Source: Arthrobotrys musiformis
Taxonomy: Eukaryota > Ascomycota > Orbiliomycetes > Orbiliales > Orbiliaceae
DNA: 64,000 nucleotides
Direction of reading: 5' to 3'
NCBI GenBank assembly: GCA_036971715.1
Contig: JAVHJL010000004.1
Coordinates: 1,860,001 to 1,924,000 of the forward strand
Shown here in pieces: positions 34,139-46,878 of this stretch. The notes beneath the pieces are model-generated. The model ran no database searches, was not told where the DNA came from, and was given only the letters and a program-made list of their open reading frames with translations. Both the position numbers and the translations under genes were made by a program. Every line of letters starts with the position of its first letter. Within the stretch, counting starts at the first letter, position 1.

Positions 34139-37100
34139 TCTAGCTGATTCATTCTTGTCCGCCGGACGGACGAAGTTAACGTTGACGACGTTAGAGTTCC
34201 AAAAGACAGCCTCCCTCCCCTTTCGAATCCAGTTGTTGTCGCAATGAAGAGACTTGTCATGATTCACTTTAAGCGGACACGAAAGAAGCGGGAAGGAGAC
34301 ATAGTTCACGAACGGTTAATTAAGCTCCTCAGGTGGTCAATAAATTTTCGAGGTTTTTTAAAATTGGGGGGTGGTGTGTGGTCTCGTTTCGCTCGGGCCG
34401 CTTACTTTTGGGTAGTAGAAAACACGCTGTTGGGCCGGTTACATATTACGTATGGGTCGACCCCGATATCATTCGTGATGGGCCCGTATGGGTCCTGCAC
34501 TCCAGAATAGCCTACAGCTACCCTAGGTTATTCTGGGCACTTGCATTGGCGCTCTTTCTTACACCATTTGTCGAAGAACATTCGAAGGCACGGATCTGCC
34601 AGGGTGCTGTCACGCGGAACTAAGCCACAGCTTCCCCGAAGTGACATCCGTCTTGTCGGTCGACTCGGCCAGAAATTCGGTCAGACTAATCAGCTTTTGG
34701 GGTAATAAGATCCTGCAGTTGAAAGTCACGGAGCCCTTTTGTGGGGATGCCCCAGACTAGTGTCTGAAAAGCCCAGGCCAGGCTAACGCTTGGTTAGTGG
34801 CATGACTTGTGTCGACATGTCAAAGTCCTGAGAATTTTGGTATGGGGCGTTAGCTAGCATCGAGAAAACCAAGAATTCAATATGATTAGTACCTGTAACA
34901 TATGGAATACCATGCATGAATACGCATGTATCCACTCTTTGAATATGAGGGTTTTTGGCTATAAACCTGGTTAGGATTCTTTTGTGCATCTGGATACGAC
35001 CGTTCGGTTGTGAACAGCCGGTCAACTCCAGGCAAACGCTTGGTAGGACGGCAACTTGCACCTAGGAACCGAACATAGATTATATACATACAAGGAGGAT
35101 CGCAGGCGACTTAAAATTAATATTACGAACCTTCAAGCGTCTTATATCAATGCAATATAGAGGCAAGCGAGTAGGCGCCATATCAGCCATTATAAAACTT
35201 CAATAAAAATACTATTTCCTAAATACTTTAGGCTGTCTTCAACGGTCGCAATATACTTGATTAATACAGTCACTATAGTATTATTTATGAAAACAATAGC
35301 TCATAGATAGCAACTGAAACTGCCACAAAATTACAAGATCTCCAACTAGTGGATATTTTTGCAAAAATAAAAATTCTAAAATTCAAAGTAGCTAATTATA
35401 AAGGGGCGGCACTTAATTCCGCAAATTATACAAAATATGCTACATATATCCCCTACCTCTTGCTCGGCAGCTATCCTATGATTAGAAGCAAAGACGACAT
35501 TTACAGACTTACATACCATCACATCCTCCTACGAACAAAAACAATTACGAGCCTCAAAAAGAATACAAGTTCTATATATAGAATCAGGTAGCCAGATCCC
35601 ACCAAATTTGTATATGTATACTAACACAGTAGCATACAGATAAGACTACCTGGGGTTTCTTAACAAAGTCAGGGTCATACATGAGGCGATATTTCCTGGT
35701 ACATCCAGCCTGGCGGTTGTTCAGCCCCCTTGCGGGTATCATGAGAACACCATAAATTCTCTGAAAGAGATGAAGCAGGAGGCCGAGGCGAAATTAAAAG
35801 ATATAAAAGGAAATACGAAAGCCCTAATGCGCCTACTCCGCCCGCGCCTCTTAAGTTATGGAGCAACAGAACTCTGGAACTTGAAAAGCGGGTCTCTTAT
35901 ATCTCTGAGTTCGTTAGAGACTTCGGGGAAGTGGTTGCTACCTCGGGATATAGGGTTGAACCACAAACCGAAAGCAGTTTAGACTGGGGCCTCTTCAGGA
36001 TACCAAAGCACCGGGCGGTTGCAAATATAGTGAGTCTTTTCCTTACGGGAACCAAGTTAGCCATCATACTAATAGACGCAATATTGAAAAGTTTCTACAG
36101 AATTTGAAAGAAACGGCCTCTGGAAGTCCCTAAGGTCAGCCCCGTGTCCATAATCTGACATCAGTGATCTCGTACTAAACGAAGGGGTAGTAAAAATCGG
36201 TCTGAAGGACCCAGTAAACTTCAAAGGGCACCGGCGGCGCACGAAAGAGTGGTGCATTGTCGGGTTAAAAAGATGTGATAAGAAGTTCTCGTCGGCCGGC
36301 GATTCAAGTAGTTTTGTTTTTAACAAAAGTCTGCAAATCGTCGGCATTATAACTGCAAGATGTGACGATGGGAACAGATTAATATACATGACACAAATAA
36401 AACTCGTGCTGGATGATATCGAAAGAGTCATGGGAAGAAGATCCAGACTGCAGACGGAATAACTGTAGCTGATTTTCTTCAAGTTGAGGAGTCTGGCGAT
36501 CAACGAGACAAATTTTCTATTTTCTATAGGTACAGCTTCTCACGAATAGCGTGAAGGTCAATTTGATGGACGATATCCGTTACCTTCGTTATGCAAGCAG
36601 ATTGATCCCATAGTATACTTAGCCGGAGTAACATTTAGTTCACGGGGTTTTATACTTGTCATTCTTGTCGTTTAATTACTCTGGGGAATTCAACGACCGC
36701 CAATTTTGTGGCTCGAGGCGAAAAAATACCACACAATATTGGACAGAATATGTGTTGCGTATTTGCTTGAGCACTGCCTGGTTCGATATGCTTGAGAGTA
36801 GGTTCGAGACTACCTCGCAGAATGTTGAGCTGTGGAGCGGGTAGTTGGACCGGATTTACTTTAGCTTGTATACCCACACGAATAAAACGGCATACCCGTT
36901 ACTTCTTGAGAAGTATATACCCTCTTGCCGAAGTGGGGACGGCATATGCCCTTACAGCATCAATATAAAGGCACAGCCAACTTCAATCCTAAGTAGCCAT
37001 AGGCACTGTTTAGGGCCGAACTTCGAGTAGCGGGTGTGAAGTAACGAATGTTTTAATGGCGTCGGGGCAGAGGCTACGTTAATACAAGCACATGGCCTCT

Positions 37101-37363
37101 GAAGGCGGTGGAACGGGGAGGGAGCGTGCATATGTGGCGACTCTGCACGATGATAGATGACAGAGAGGCCTCATTATATTATAACGTATTTTAGGTAGTC
37201 TGAAGTCACCTCTATCTGAACTGAGTTGCTCTGCCTTAACTCTCCAACAACTTACATCTTCCCTCATCCCATCAATCCTTTATCACCATACCATCATAAC
37301 CCACCCTTAATTCATCACAGCCATCTTCACCAATACTGGCTTTAGTCTTTCTTGTTCCCAAAG
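34139..37363. other. AT-rich intergenic region with a decayed gene
   Basis: Between the second C6 factor and the helicase-like gene. The first kilobase holds the C6-factor promoter. From about 35100 the base composition turns AT-rich, and this part contains the decayed trypsin-like gene annotated separately. The 36460-37363 part holds the helicase-gene promoter, with nothing else recognised. Confidence 0.5.
35640..36450 (+). pseudogene. Decayed trypsin-like serine peptidase gene
   Basis: Several + strand fragments in different frames read like a fungal trypsin-like peptidase. One is GYHENTINSLKEMKQEAEAK (from 35734). The next is RTLELEKRVSYISEFVRDFG followed by SSLDWGLFRIPK (about 35976-36005), the place of the catalytic Asp. 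The last is SAGDSSSFVFNKSLQIVGII (36292-36351), which corresponds to the GDSGS...VVG active-site-serine block with the glycine changed to serine. At least two frame changes and several in-frame stops separate the fragments, so no intact product is expected. The family assignment rests on the spacing and pattern of the DWxL and GDSxS blocks only. The parent may have carried other domains that I cannot see. Confidence 0.55.
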
Positions 37364-40197
37364 ATGTCTGGGGAACTATTCCGAGGAGACCAGGGGAAAA
37401 CTGGGGGATTCATCCAGCACCAGAATCAACGGAAGAACGAATTAAGGCGATGGCATTTTCCAGTTGCTTTCGTAGCGGCCGACAACGTGGGATTCCAATC
37501 TGAAAAGCTCATCCTGGCCCTTAGATATCCCTTTTATGGACAAAGGTACATCTCTGTCCAGTATCTCGACCGAGAGCGAAACTTTTTCATCACCCTCGAT
37601 ATACCAACGGGGTCCCTCCTCAAGTTCGAACTGGCGAAATCTGATGGCAAGGATGCCCTATCCTTAGCCGTTGAACCCGACCTTACGGAGTTAACGATCC
37701 CCGAGGGCGGTACTAAGGGCGGTGACGTTGCAATACTCTTCTCCTCCTTGAAAGAGGCGAGCTTGATGGACTTTTGCTTTGCTGGAGCCCTCGACCTAGG
37801 TGTAAGTATCAACCAATCCTACCTGATGAGCAATTCTCTAGACCTCTAGCTCTAACTAGGCGCTTATGTCGACGCTGAACTTAAATAGCCGAAATACCAC
37901 TTGACAAGATTCCTCGAGAAAATGAGATGTCGGAGGGACGATGTTTCCAAGCCCTATAACCCGGGGTTTATATTTTGCAAGGACATGCCATTTTTCCAAA
38001 GCCTGAGGAACTATCGGGACACCCAAACACTTGCGGCGAAATGGGAGCATGACTCCCAAGTCAGGCGGCTCGAACACCACTTCAAAGGGCTAGCCTGGAT
38101 TCGTTTTTTGGATGACCAAGAAATAGAGCTCCATATCGACCACATCTGCGAGCCCGTAGACCAAATACGCTTACGTGATGAGCAAGAGTTCATCCTTTCT
38201 AAACTAGGCACTCCAATCCAAGCTGGTCTCCGTTTGGTTGCTTTCCCACAACACGTGGAAGAGTTCAATTTTAGGAACAATCTCGTCCTCCAACCAGTAA
38301 AATCTCTGAGAGAAGATGTTAAACGGTTCCTTCGTAGTGTTTCGGGACCAGAAGAGATGGACCGTAAAGCAAAATCACTAGAGTATGCTAGAATGTCCCA
38401 ATCAAGCGAGTTTGAGAGACTGACATCGTAAATAGGATTACACCGATCATAGATACAAGACCCCGGGACTTGATTTTAGAAACTTTAGAGAAGGTCCTCG
38501 AGGCTGCTAGAGATCAAAAATCTAGAGTCGACTTCCGTGGTATTATCTTGGGGTTCAATCCACCTATGAACACAAAGCCTTGCTCAGCGGCAGTCATAGA
38601 ACAGCTCGAAAATTTCCCGTTGGAAGATGAACAACGCGCTGCTGCTCTTATGGCCCTCTCACCCGTTGACGACAAAGAACGCACGCTGATTACAGCAGTT
38701 CGCGGTGGCCCATTAACTGGAAAAACTTACCTATCTTCCGTTGTCTGCCAGGTAGCCCTTGCCTCGAAAATCAGCTCAAGGGTCTTGGTGTGCGCACCAA
38801 CGAACAGTGCACTTGAAGCATTGGTTGAGTCCATGGCAGCGGTGATGGACATAAAGTCTCGAGATGGGGACGTTGTTTACCTTCAAAGTCGAATTCCATC
38901 CACAAGGATGGATTATGAGCAGAAAAACGAAATTGTGACCGTCTTAGTTTCGCAGCTGAAGCTAGAAAAGCGGCGAGAAGATTGGATGGAAGATCATTCT
39001 AACGATGAGCTAACTCTCCGCTACGCCAAATATTCTGAAAAGAACCTTGAAAGTCGTATCAGAGACGTGGAAGAGTTGATTAATGAGCAGATATGGGATA
39101 ATACAGTGCTTGCCTTTACAACTTTGGAGAGTTCATTGAAAATCCCTAGAACATTTGGGGCGACTATGCTGATAATAGAAGAGTCAGGGCGAGCCACGGA
39201 GCCACAAGCCATGATTCCCATTACTAGATTCTACCGAACCCTTGAGAGGATTTTGTTAGTCGGAGATACTCGACACCTTCTCCCATATAGCTTGACTGAT
39301 CATTCTGTCATTCAACTCAGCTTCCTTACAAGGCTACTGCGCCTAGGGTGGAACCAATTCTCCCAACTTCGGCAGCAGAGAGGGATGGACCCAGCTATTA
39401 GTAGTGCTGTTCAAAAGCTCTGGTATAACGGCCGTATTCCCCTAAAGGATCTGCCCCCAGAGTACATCGATGACGAAGTACATCTCAAAGTTGCTGTCAG
39501 AGAGATGAACTACCTTCTATGCGACCATCCCGGTGTATCAGGTCTGCCAAAGCGTGGCTTTTATCGAAAAATTATCAAAAATCTATTCGGTTTCGATGAC
39601 GTTGGGTTTTGGATCAATATTCGTGGCGAAGAAAAGGGCCGGGAGAAAAAGAATCAGTTTGAATCAAAAAGCAACCTTTCAGAAGCACTCGCAATAAGGA
39701 GGATGTACTGTGTATTGATCAAATCAGGGGTATCCCCACAAGATGTCGCCATTCTAACGCCGTATTCCGCCCAGCGACAATGGTTGACCAAGCTACTTGC
39801 AGACGAGATCGATGATGGTCTATCGGTATCGACTTTCGAGGAATACCAATTACACCGAGACGTCGTTTTTATCAGCCTCGTGAGGTCAAATGGATTGTAC
39901 AAAGTGTGTTAATATGTTCTCGTCTGTTATTTCATCACCAGCGACGCTAACTTCTGACGATCTCTTCAGGTTGGATTTCTAGACGACTGGAATCGATTGT
40001 GCGCCGGTTTCATCCACGCACGATATGTCCAAATCATTTTCGGCGACTACACCTTTATGAAACTAGCCGCCGAGGAGGAATCAATATACTCATACGAAAA
40101 GGGAGCTGTAGACAACCTCGTCAACGGTTCGTACAAGTGGCGAGTTCTTGAAGATCCTTCAGGACCACTCTATATGGAATCGAAGACCCAGAGTTGA
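37364..40197 (+). CDS. SF1 helicase-family protein (UPF1/NAM7-like) with degenerate motifs
   Basis: Exons 37364-37801, 37889-38382, 38436-39903 and 39970-40197 are in phase and give 875 aa. The third intron (38383-38435, 53 bases, GTATGC...CTGAC...AATAG) joins what otherwise look like two separate frames. The N-terminal 400 residues are unfamiliar. The C-terminal half follows SF1B helicases. Motif I is GGPLTGKT (Lys near 407). Motif II is LIIEESGRATEPQA where DEAGQATEP is usual, so the first Walker-B acid is Glu. Motif III is LLVGDTRHLLP. QRGMDPAIS matches the usual QYRMHP. ILTPYSAQ and an ISLVRSN motif VI (near 793) follow. The usual QGxE of motif V/VI is replaced by EEYQLHRDVV. ATPase activity is therefore uncertain. 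An RNA- or DNA-related role is inferred from family only. The upstream ATG at 37352 is an alternative start. Confidence 0.85.
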
Positions 40198-42137
40198 AAT
40201 CGACATTTTTTTGCTACGAAGGCATCCGGCGGCCAAACATTTTTCCTTAAATTAAAGAGGACTTTTTCATTTAACCCTTTTTCTTGTCGGCACAGCTTAT
40301 GATGCCATGGAAGCTTATTGAATAGCGCATATCTTAGCCAATGTGTGTGGTGGCATTGTTCATACGCACCGGGCCGGCGCCTAAGTTTGTACTAGTGGTG
40401 GATATTACTTAAATTCGCAAGAGGGCTTCCTAGAGACGGTACCTGGTTGTTGTAGATAATATCTGTGGTCTAAGGTTTACTTAGTCTCGAGGCCCCCAAG
40501 TTTTCTTTTAGAATTATAAAATTAGTCTCATATGGCCATATCAGGAATCGATCAGTAGATGGCGGCAATTTGGAATTGAAAATGCGACTTCGAAATACAC
40601 CTACCACTAGTATAGTAGCAGATGACCTTCGGCTATGCATAGCATTCTATTGGGTGCATACCTACTAGGTAAGAAGGTATAATGTATATATATCGCATTG
40701 CATTGCATCAGTATACAATGTGTTTATATGCGCTTGTTGCATGTTGCATTTTGGTGTCAACGTTCAGATGTTGTTGCCCAGCCTCGCCAGGGGGTCTTAT
40801 CCACACCGTACAGACGCGACCATACAACCAATTGATTCGCTCCAGCTACAATATGCAGGGGCTTCTATCTTACATCATATCCTTCCAGCTGAACCCAGAG
40901 TTTGATACCACAATCCCATTATCAACTCTCGGCAAGATATGCCTCGCAATCAACGAAATTCAGCCCATAACGCGAGAACTGGAAATTAGGGTGGCTATGC
41001 AGCCTGGATAACGGGGCCTGAGGGGATGTTGACGCGAACAGGAATAATGCCTATCGAAATATCATGACCAGGGCTCGACTGGCATGACGCCTTTCGAGAG
41101 ACTCGAAATGCGCTCGGCTGCCACTTCGTACAAGGCTTCTAAAAGCTGCGATTCTCGTAGTATCATACTACGCCATCAAAGACACGATGGGGAGCCGACT
41201 CCCTGTGAGGATTCCATTGCATCACCGTCGGCAAACCGAGGTTGGGTATCGATAAGCTACTACCTATAGGGCCTACAGCCTTTTTGACCACAACTTCCGG
41301 GTTTCCTCGATCGGTACCGAGAACCTCCTTCCAATCTGGCATAGTCCAGCAGCTGCAAGCAATCTGCGGTGTGGGACCCATGGCGCACTGTTTTGCTTTG
41401 CCCAGCGGCGAACCAGAAAAGGCTTATTCATCATGCCCGCAACTCCCGCTATTGTTATGTTATATTTTAGAAATTTCACCCAAGTCTCTGCTTACATGGG
41501 GCCCGCTCGACTGGAAAGCACAGCGCCATTGCCGGATCGTCGTCATCCTTTTTCGCCTTCGCAATTGCGTTCGCAACTTCAGGTCCGCCAATTGGATACA
41601 AAATATCAAGGGTAAGTGGACCCGAACGGCACGGTTTGGTCATTCGGCCCGTCACGTTGTAGTTAGTGTCTGCGGGATCGCGGAGGGCTCCACGTGCCGT
41701 GTTCACATTTTACTCCGATTCCCAAAAATGCACCAAAAAACCATGTTGGCCGAGCGGATCACCTTGAAGATGCAGAAACTCCTTACATTTAGAAAATAAG
41801 TGTATTGGGTTTTACTTCTTCGAAAACCTTTTCTTTCGCAATGTCTTTTTGTTCGACGCAAGGGTTAACGGAACCTCTCTGCTAGCATTCCTTTCGACCT
41901 GCCTGCCCGTCTTCAGGAATGTGCTTATGCGACCTGGTTTACATTTCAACCTATCGACAACCTCGACAACCTCGTTGCCAAAGTCGCCATACATACATAC
42001 ATACATACATACATACATACAATTGTCGAGATAAATACTTAAACTGCGAAATCTAAACTGTCTATCTTATATCATACGTCGGCTCCGGAAACAATTACGT
42101 ATTGGACTTTTGGCAGGGTTATCACTTCGATCCCAGG
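40198..42137. other. Intergenic region, helicase-like gene to ZIP gene
   Basis: 1.9 kb. The part before 40600 is a probable 3' UTR. An open + frame (41242-41799) and overlapping minus-strand frames at 41163-41706 show no family motif. A CATA tetranucleotide repeat lies at 41987-42020, about 120 bases upstream of the ZIP start. Confidence 0.5.
41987..42020 (+). repeat. (CATA)n microsatellite
   Basis: About eight uninterrupted CATA units upstream of the zinc transporter gene. On the opposite strand it reads as (TATG)n. Confidence 0.9.
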
Positions 42138-43516
42138 ATGGCGGAACCGGCACCATCTTCAACCCTTCGTACGATTACGCAAACTTTCACTTGCGATGAA
42201 GATACAAACTCAGAGGATCTACGCGGGCTTAGGATATCAGCGATATTCGTTATTCTCGTAGGGTCCTTATTCGGTAAGACTAATAGTTGTGGCCGGAGCG
42301 ACAGCAATCGAGAGGACTAATATATTCGATTGTAGGCGCTTTGTTTCCTATTTTCGCCCACCAATTCTCGTGCTTCACTGGACAAAAGTACATCCTTTTC
42401 GGTGTCAAGTATTTTGGGTCCGGCGTTATTGTGGCGACAGCCTTTATTCATGTATGGGTCATATCTCTCCACGGATTGTTAAAACTAGTGAGCTGATGGA
42501 TAACACTAGTTACTTGCGCCGGCAAACGAAGCTCTATCTAATCCCTGCCTGAATGACATTATAACGGGCTACCCGTGGGCGGAAGGTATCGCCCTTATGG
42601 CGTTATCGGCTTTATTCCTTGTCGAACTTCTCGCAACATCGTTCGCAACGCTCGCAATAACAGGCGACGGCCACCATCACCACCACGGCGAGTCAAGCGA
42701 TTCCCATTCCCTTCCGCATATAAAGCCGAAACGCCGAGTATCTCTACCTGGGGAAGACCATCTTGGTCACGTGAGAAGACACCAAAGTATTGAGGCGGGA
42801 CAGGCGGGACAGGCGGGCGAAGGAAGCGCATTGGAATCAGGCAGTGATACAGATGCCATTCATGAAGCACCTAGGTCCTCTAACAAGCAATTTGATGAAG
42901 AGAGGGCTCTCGAAGCTTCCGAAGACTATGCATCTCAGTTGATCTCAGTCTGCATCTTTGAATTCGGTGTTATATTCCACTCAGTGATTATTGGTTTGAC
43001 GCTAGCCGTCACTGGCGAGAACTTTACCACACTCTATATAGTGCTTGTTTTCCACCAATCTTTCGAGGGACTCGCTCTAGGGGCGCGGCTCGCTATTGTC
43101 CCATGGTCCAAAGCACGCCGGCTAACACCTTACCTTATGGCAATTGGCTATGGCCTCTCGACACCTCTAGCTATTGCGATTGGAATTGCGGCGAGGAAAT
43201 CATATACTGCGAACAGCACCAAGGCTATCTTAGTGCAGGGGATCTTCGATTCCATTAGTGCAGGTATTCTCCTATACACTGGGTTAATAGAACTCATGGC
43301 GCATGAGTTCCTGTTTAGCGAGACGTTCCGTCCAGTTCGGCGAGGTAATAGGCGGCGGCTGTTTGCAGCTTATGGGTTCATGATGCTTGGTGCTGGTAAG
43401 TCAAGATGTCCTCTCGCCTCTAGATCCTTGGGGGCTTGAATTGGACGAATCAGTTGCTAACTTGGAGTTTCCCCGACTGTGTAGGATTGATGGCATTGCT
43501 TGGTAAGTGGGCATGA
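42138..43516 (+). CDS. ZIP-family zinc/iron transporter (Zrt-like)
   Basis: Plasma-membrane divalent-metal uptake protein. Exons 42138-42273, 42336-42451, 42510-43395 and 43485-43516 are in phase and give 389 aa, normal for fungal ZIP proteins. The N-terminus runs through RISAIFVILVGSLFG into the first membrane helix, then YFGSGVIVATAFIHLLAPAN (helix 2). A His-rich cytosolic loop (GDGHHHHHGESSDSHSLPH, near residue 136) precedes helix 4, which has the metal-site motif HSVIIGLTLAV. Helix 5 carries HQSFEGLALGARL. The protein ends GLMALLGKWA, the normal ZIP C-terminus, encoded by a 32-base last exon. An in-frame ATG at 42102 would add 12 residues. I preferred 42138 because its surroundings resemble a normal start. 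Confidence 0.93.
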
Positions 43517-45552
43517 TATTAAATGCATAGCGGGTGTATTTCTTTTCCGTTTCCGTAGGTACTAGATATCCATCCATTCCTCGGTGTTTCTAAGCGTTTT
43601 ACCTTCTTCTTTTCTTTTTTCTGTTTCAACTTTGTTTATATTTCCATGGCGGTGGGGGTTTCTTTTTTCTCTCTCGAACTGTATAGAATCCATTGCATTT
43701 CCAGCATGCGTGTATTCTTCTTCATGGCCTCTAATGATGTTTATGAAGTACAATATAAAAAAAACATGCATCATCCTAGCTAGGTCATTAGACCGGCGCC
43801 AAGATGGAACCCCGTCAAGGGAGGAATTTAATCTTTAAATTCTAACCAGTAGGAAGATTTTCGCTATTATCGATCGCGATTGTTCAGGCGTGCTTAAATG
43901 GAACCACCCGATCCTTCTTTCTCTGTTTAATTTCTCTTCGGCTTATTCTGCCGTGAGATATGGTGGTTACCCATATCAGACTGGCTTCGGAGATCCGAAG
44001 CGGGTGTGTGCATGTCCCGCCCGGCTGCCACCACCTTGATTCTCCGTGTGCCCTATAGTGGTGGGAAAAGCGTTTCCGAATGACACCATGTTGTGTATCT
44101 GTGAAGAGGTCTCGGGGTGATTTTGGGGGGGGTTTAATTGTTCGGTGTATGTTACATGTTTGGGGGTACCCTGGTCCGAGCTTCACGGTTTCGCGAACAC
44201 TTAGGGAAATACTGGTCGTGCTTGGTGGATATATCGATACACTAGAATTAACGCAAGTCTCACACAATGCATTGATGCTGAGCTTTCCATGTCGTGGACG
44301 GGTAAGTTTATTGTAGCGTGGGGGTTGAACAATTAATCCATTCATTCATAGCTCGTCGAGATATGTATCAGGATGAAGGGATAATAGATCACCTGCTTGG
44401 TTAATATCGATGAATCAAGGGCCCTGCTCAGATATAGTTTATCGCAAGCACCCTTCGGACTTGAATTTAGCCGGAATACCATTTTGTTTTTTGGTAGTGA
44501 CGAAATCTGGGGTATAACTAGTATATGTCGAGAGGCTGCATATTTGCCTACAATGCAGTATGATATAATAGTATAGTTACTGTTATGCTTATACATTGCA
44601 CCAGTGAACTTTATAGCAGTCAATTGATCAAGTATTTCTAACTAGCAAAGAACAAATACAGAATAAGCAATGTCGCCCGGGTTGGGAGACCTTCACTCAT
44701 CTGTGATGCCCACATAGTGGTAGCCTTCCATGAGCGATTTTCACGAGTATTTGTCCAAGAATTCGAAATATAGAAAGGTGAAATGCTTCATTTTTCCAAC
44801 ATTAATTTCTTCATCACTCAAATCACAAAGTTATGTAGCAAAGGAAATCTTGGGAGATTTCCCTGCCATTTGCAAGGTGGAAAATAGTTCATCCGAAGAA
44901 GAGGCTCGGCTGGGTGATTCGTATTTTGTTTTCCAAGTGAAAAAAAGTGAAAGGAGGCGTTCCTATGGGGTGCTTACCAATTGCCTCCCATGGATATTGT
45001 ATTTTCCCAGCCGACGACGGTGCCAATTGCCCAAGAAAAAAAGGTTGTGGAGCCCTCGAGGATCCCCGGCCGCTGGTATCGAGCATTAGGTTTTTAATTC
45101 AGACCGCCCAGAGAATCTGATAATATAATAGTTATTTGACACTATCCAATGGAATTCCCTACAAATTGTGTAATTCACGATTATTGGAAACTGGCTAACA
45201 TAACGTATAACCAGCGGCAACGTCCTGTCTTGCGAGCTCGTTATAGAATATCCGAATTGGTATTTACACGTTCCTTGAAGAAGTTCAAAGGGGACTACTA
45301 CAGTATCGCTATTGAGTATTCGGGTCACGACCGGCTATTTAGTTTAATACGAGGGAGCTCATATGATCATGTGACGATATAAATAGTTCGGTGGCCGCAG
45401 CACTAATTATGTGCATATGTGATACTTGGGCACATGTCCTATAGCTAATGTAATTCGTGAAGTTCTACGCCTTTTTCTCTTAGTATACAGTACTACTAGT
45501 GCTCACGTTCACAGAGTCAACATTCAACCCAAATCATAAAATCGTCGACCTC

Positions 45553-45587
<35 letters not shown>

Positions 45588-46878
45588 CACTTGGAGTTTG
45601 ATACTCGGTATATGCTGCCTAAAATGGCCGAGTTCAAACCCCATGGAATCAGATGGATTGCGGAGAGCGGATATTGAAATCAGATGTATTACGAACCTGA
45701 ACGTTACCAAGGATCACAGAGTGGACCCGCCTGTGTTGCAAGGGCGAGGTTTGAAGTCTAAACTGTTTACGAGCGACGGCCCTCAATTTTCCGTCCGCTG
45801 GGCCCCATCAAAACCTGATGAACCCCAAAATGATGGCCGCATGTTCTGTCTCATGCGAGCCATGCGGTCCAGGGTTGGTCTCGCTCTAACGAAAAAAGCC
45901 ATCCGGGCTCGATAGCTAAGAAGGTTTGGCCTGCAAGCGTGACCCGGAAATATGTGTCCACCAGCGAAACCCCCAAAGCTAAGCCCGCCTAAACCTTGGG
46001 GGGCAAAAAACCAAGAAAAATTGGAGTAGTTAGTCCACAGTATACAACGGCGGGCGCTCCAGCAGTATGTAGTAGATAGGAACAATTTAACGAAAGAGAT
46101 GGTTTAGATTTCGCCGAAAGCTTTCTCGCATGTTTGCGCGTTCCCACCGCATTATTCCTCCCCCAATCCGAGGATTGCCTGGAGAATCCAATTGTTCATT
46201 CTCTATCTGGTTAACCGGCCTCCCCAATTCTAGTGTCCGCAGTTCTTGCAGCATATTCTGACATGGACCCCAAGTAGATTTTGGGGCTGCCTGACAAGTA
46301 GATCCACCAGCTGCGCACTGGTACCTGTGCCTGAACGCACATATTGTAGATGATAATATATGCTTAGATATAGATATCGCTTTCGAATACGTGTATGTGC
46401 ATGTGTGTACTCGTGCGTCTGGTGTGTATACAGTACACGCGCAATATCGATTAAAGCAACCTGGAACAATAATCGATAGATGCCATGCCAGCAAGGGTCT
46501 ACAGATAGCCCTGGTGAAATCTTACGGATGGATCGTTCGTTCCGGACCTTCTGAAGACCCGTTCTCACAAGACGGCGGAACTATTTTCAAGGAATTGCAT
46601 AACCATCAGAAATAATGCCACCATCCGATCCACCGATTGCCCGCCAGCGAATGGGTTTCTGGTCTGTGGATACTGATTACCCCATGGCCAGGATGGTTCC
46701 CACTCCAGATTAAAGCCGGATGCACCGACCTGCTAGAACCTTTTTGTTTTTTTTTGTTCTCCGTCAAGGTCAGATCCCATACCTCCTCGTATACTTTTTG
46801 GTGCCTGGGCCCTTTAAAGGATAAGAAGCTTCCCCATCATTTAAGTAAACCCTCTCTCGCTCTTCTTTCTTCTTGAAA
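43517..46878. other. 3.4 kb intergenic region, ZIP to oxidoreductase
   Basis: No recognisable gene on either strand. It contains a T/C-rich probable 3' UTR (43560-43750), a 31-base A run, and about 600 bases of probable promoter before 46879. Short frames near 44730, 45600 and 46100 lack motifs. Confidence 0.5.
45554..45584 (+). repeat. Poly(A) tract, 31 bases
   Basis: An uninterrupted run of 31 A, the same length as the tract at 658-688. Confidence 0.95.

Noticed and set aside
38401..38475. Apparent frameshift in the helicase-like gene
   Set aside because: A 53-base intron with GTATGC donor, CTGAC branch site and AATAG acceptor (38383-38435) restores the frame exactly.
41163..41799. Overlapping frames on both strands, including a 185-codon + strand frame
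   Set aside because: Neither strand shows a motif, and the minus-strand pieces are in different frames without good splice sites.
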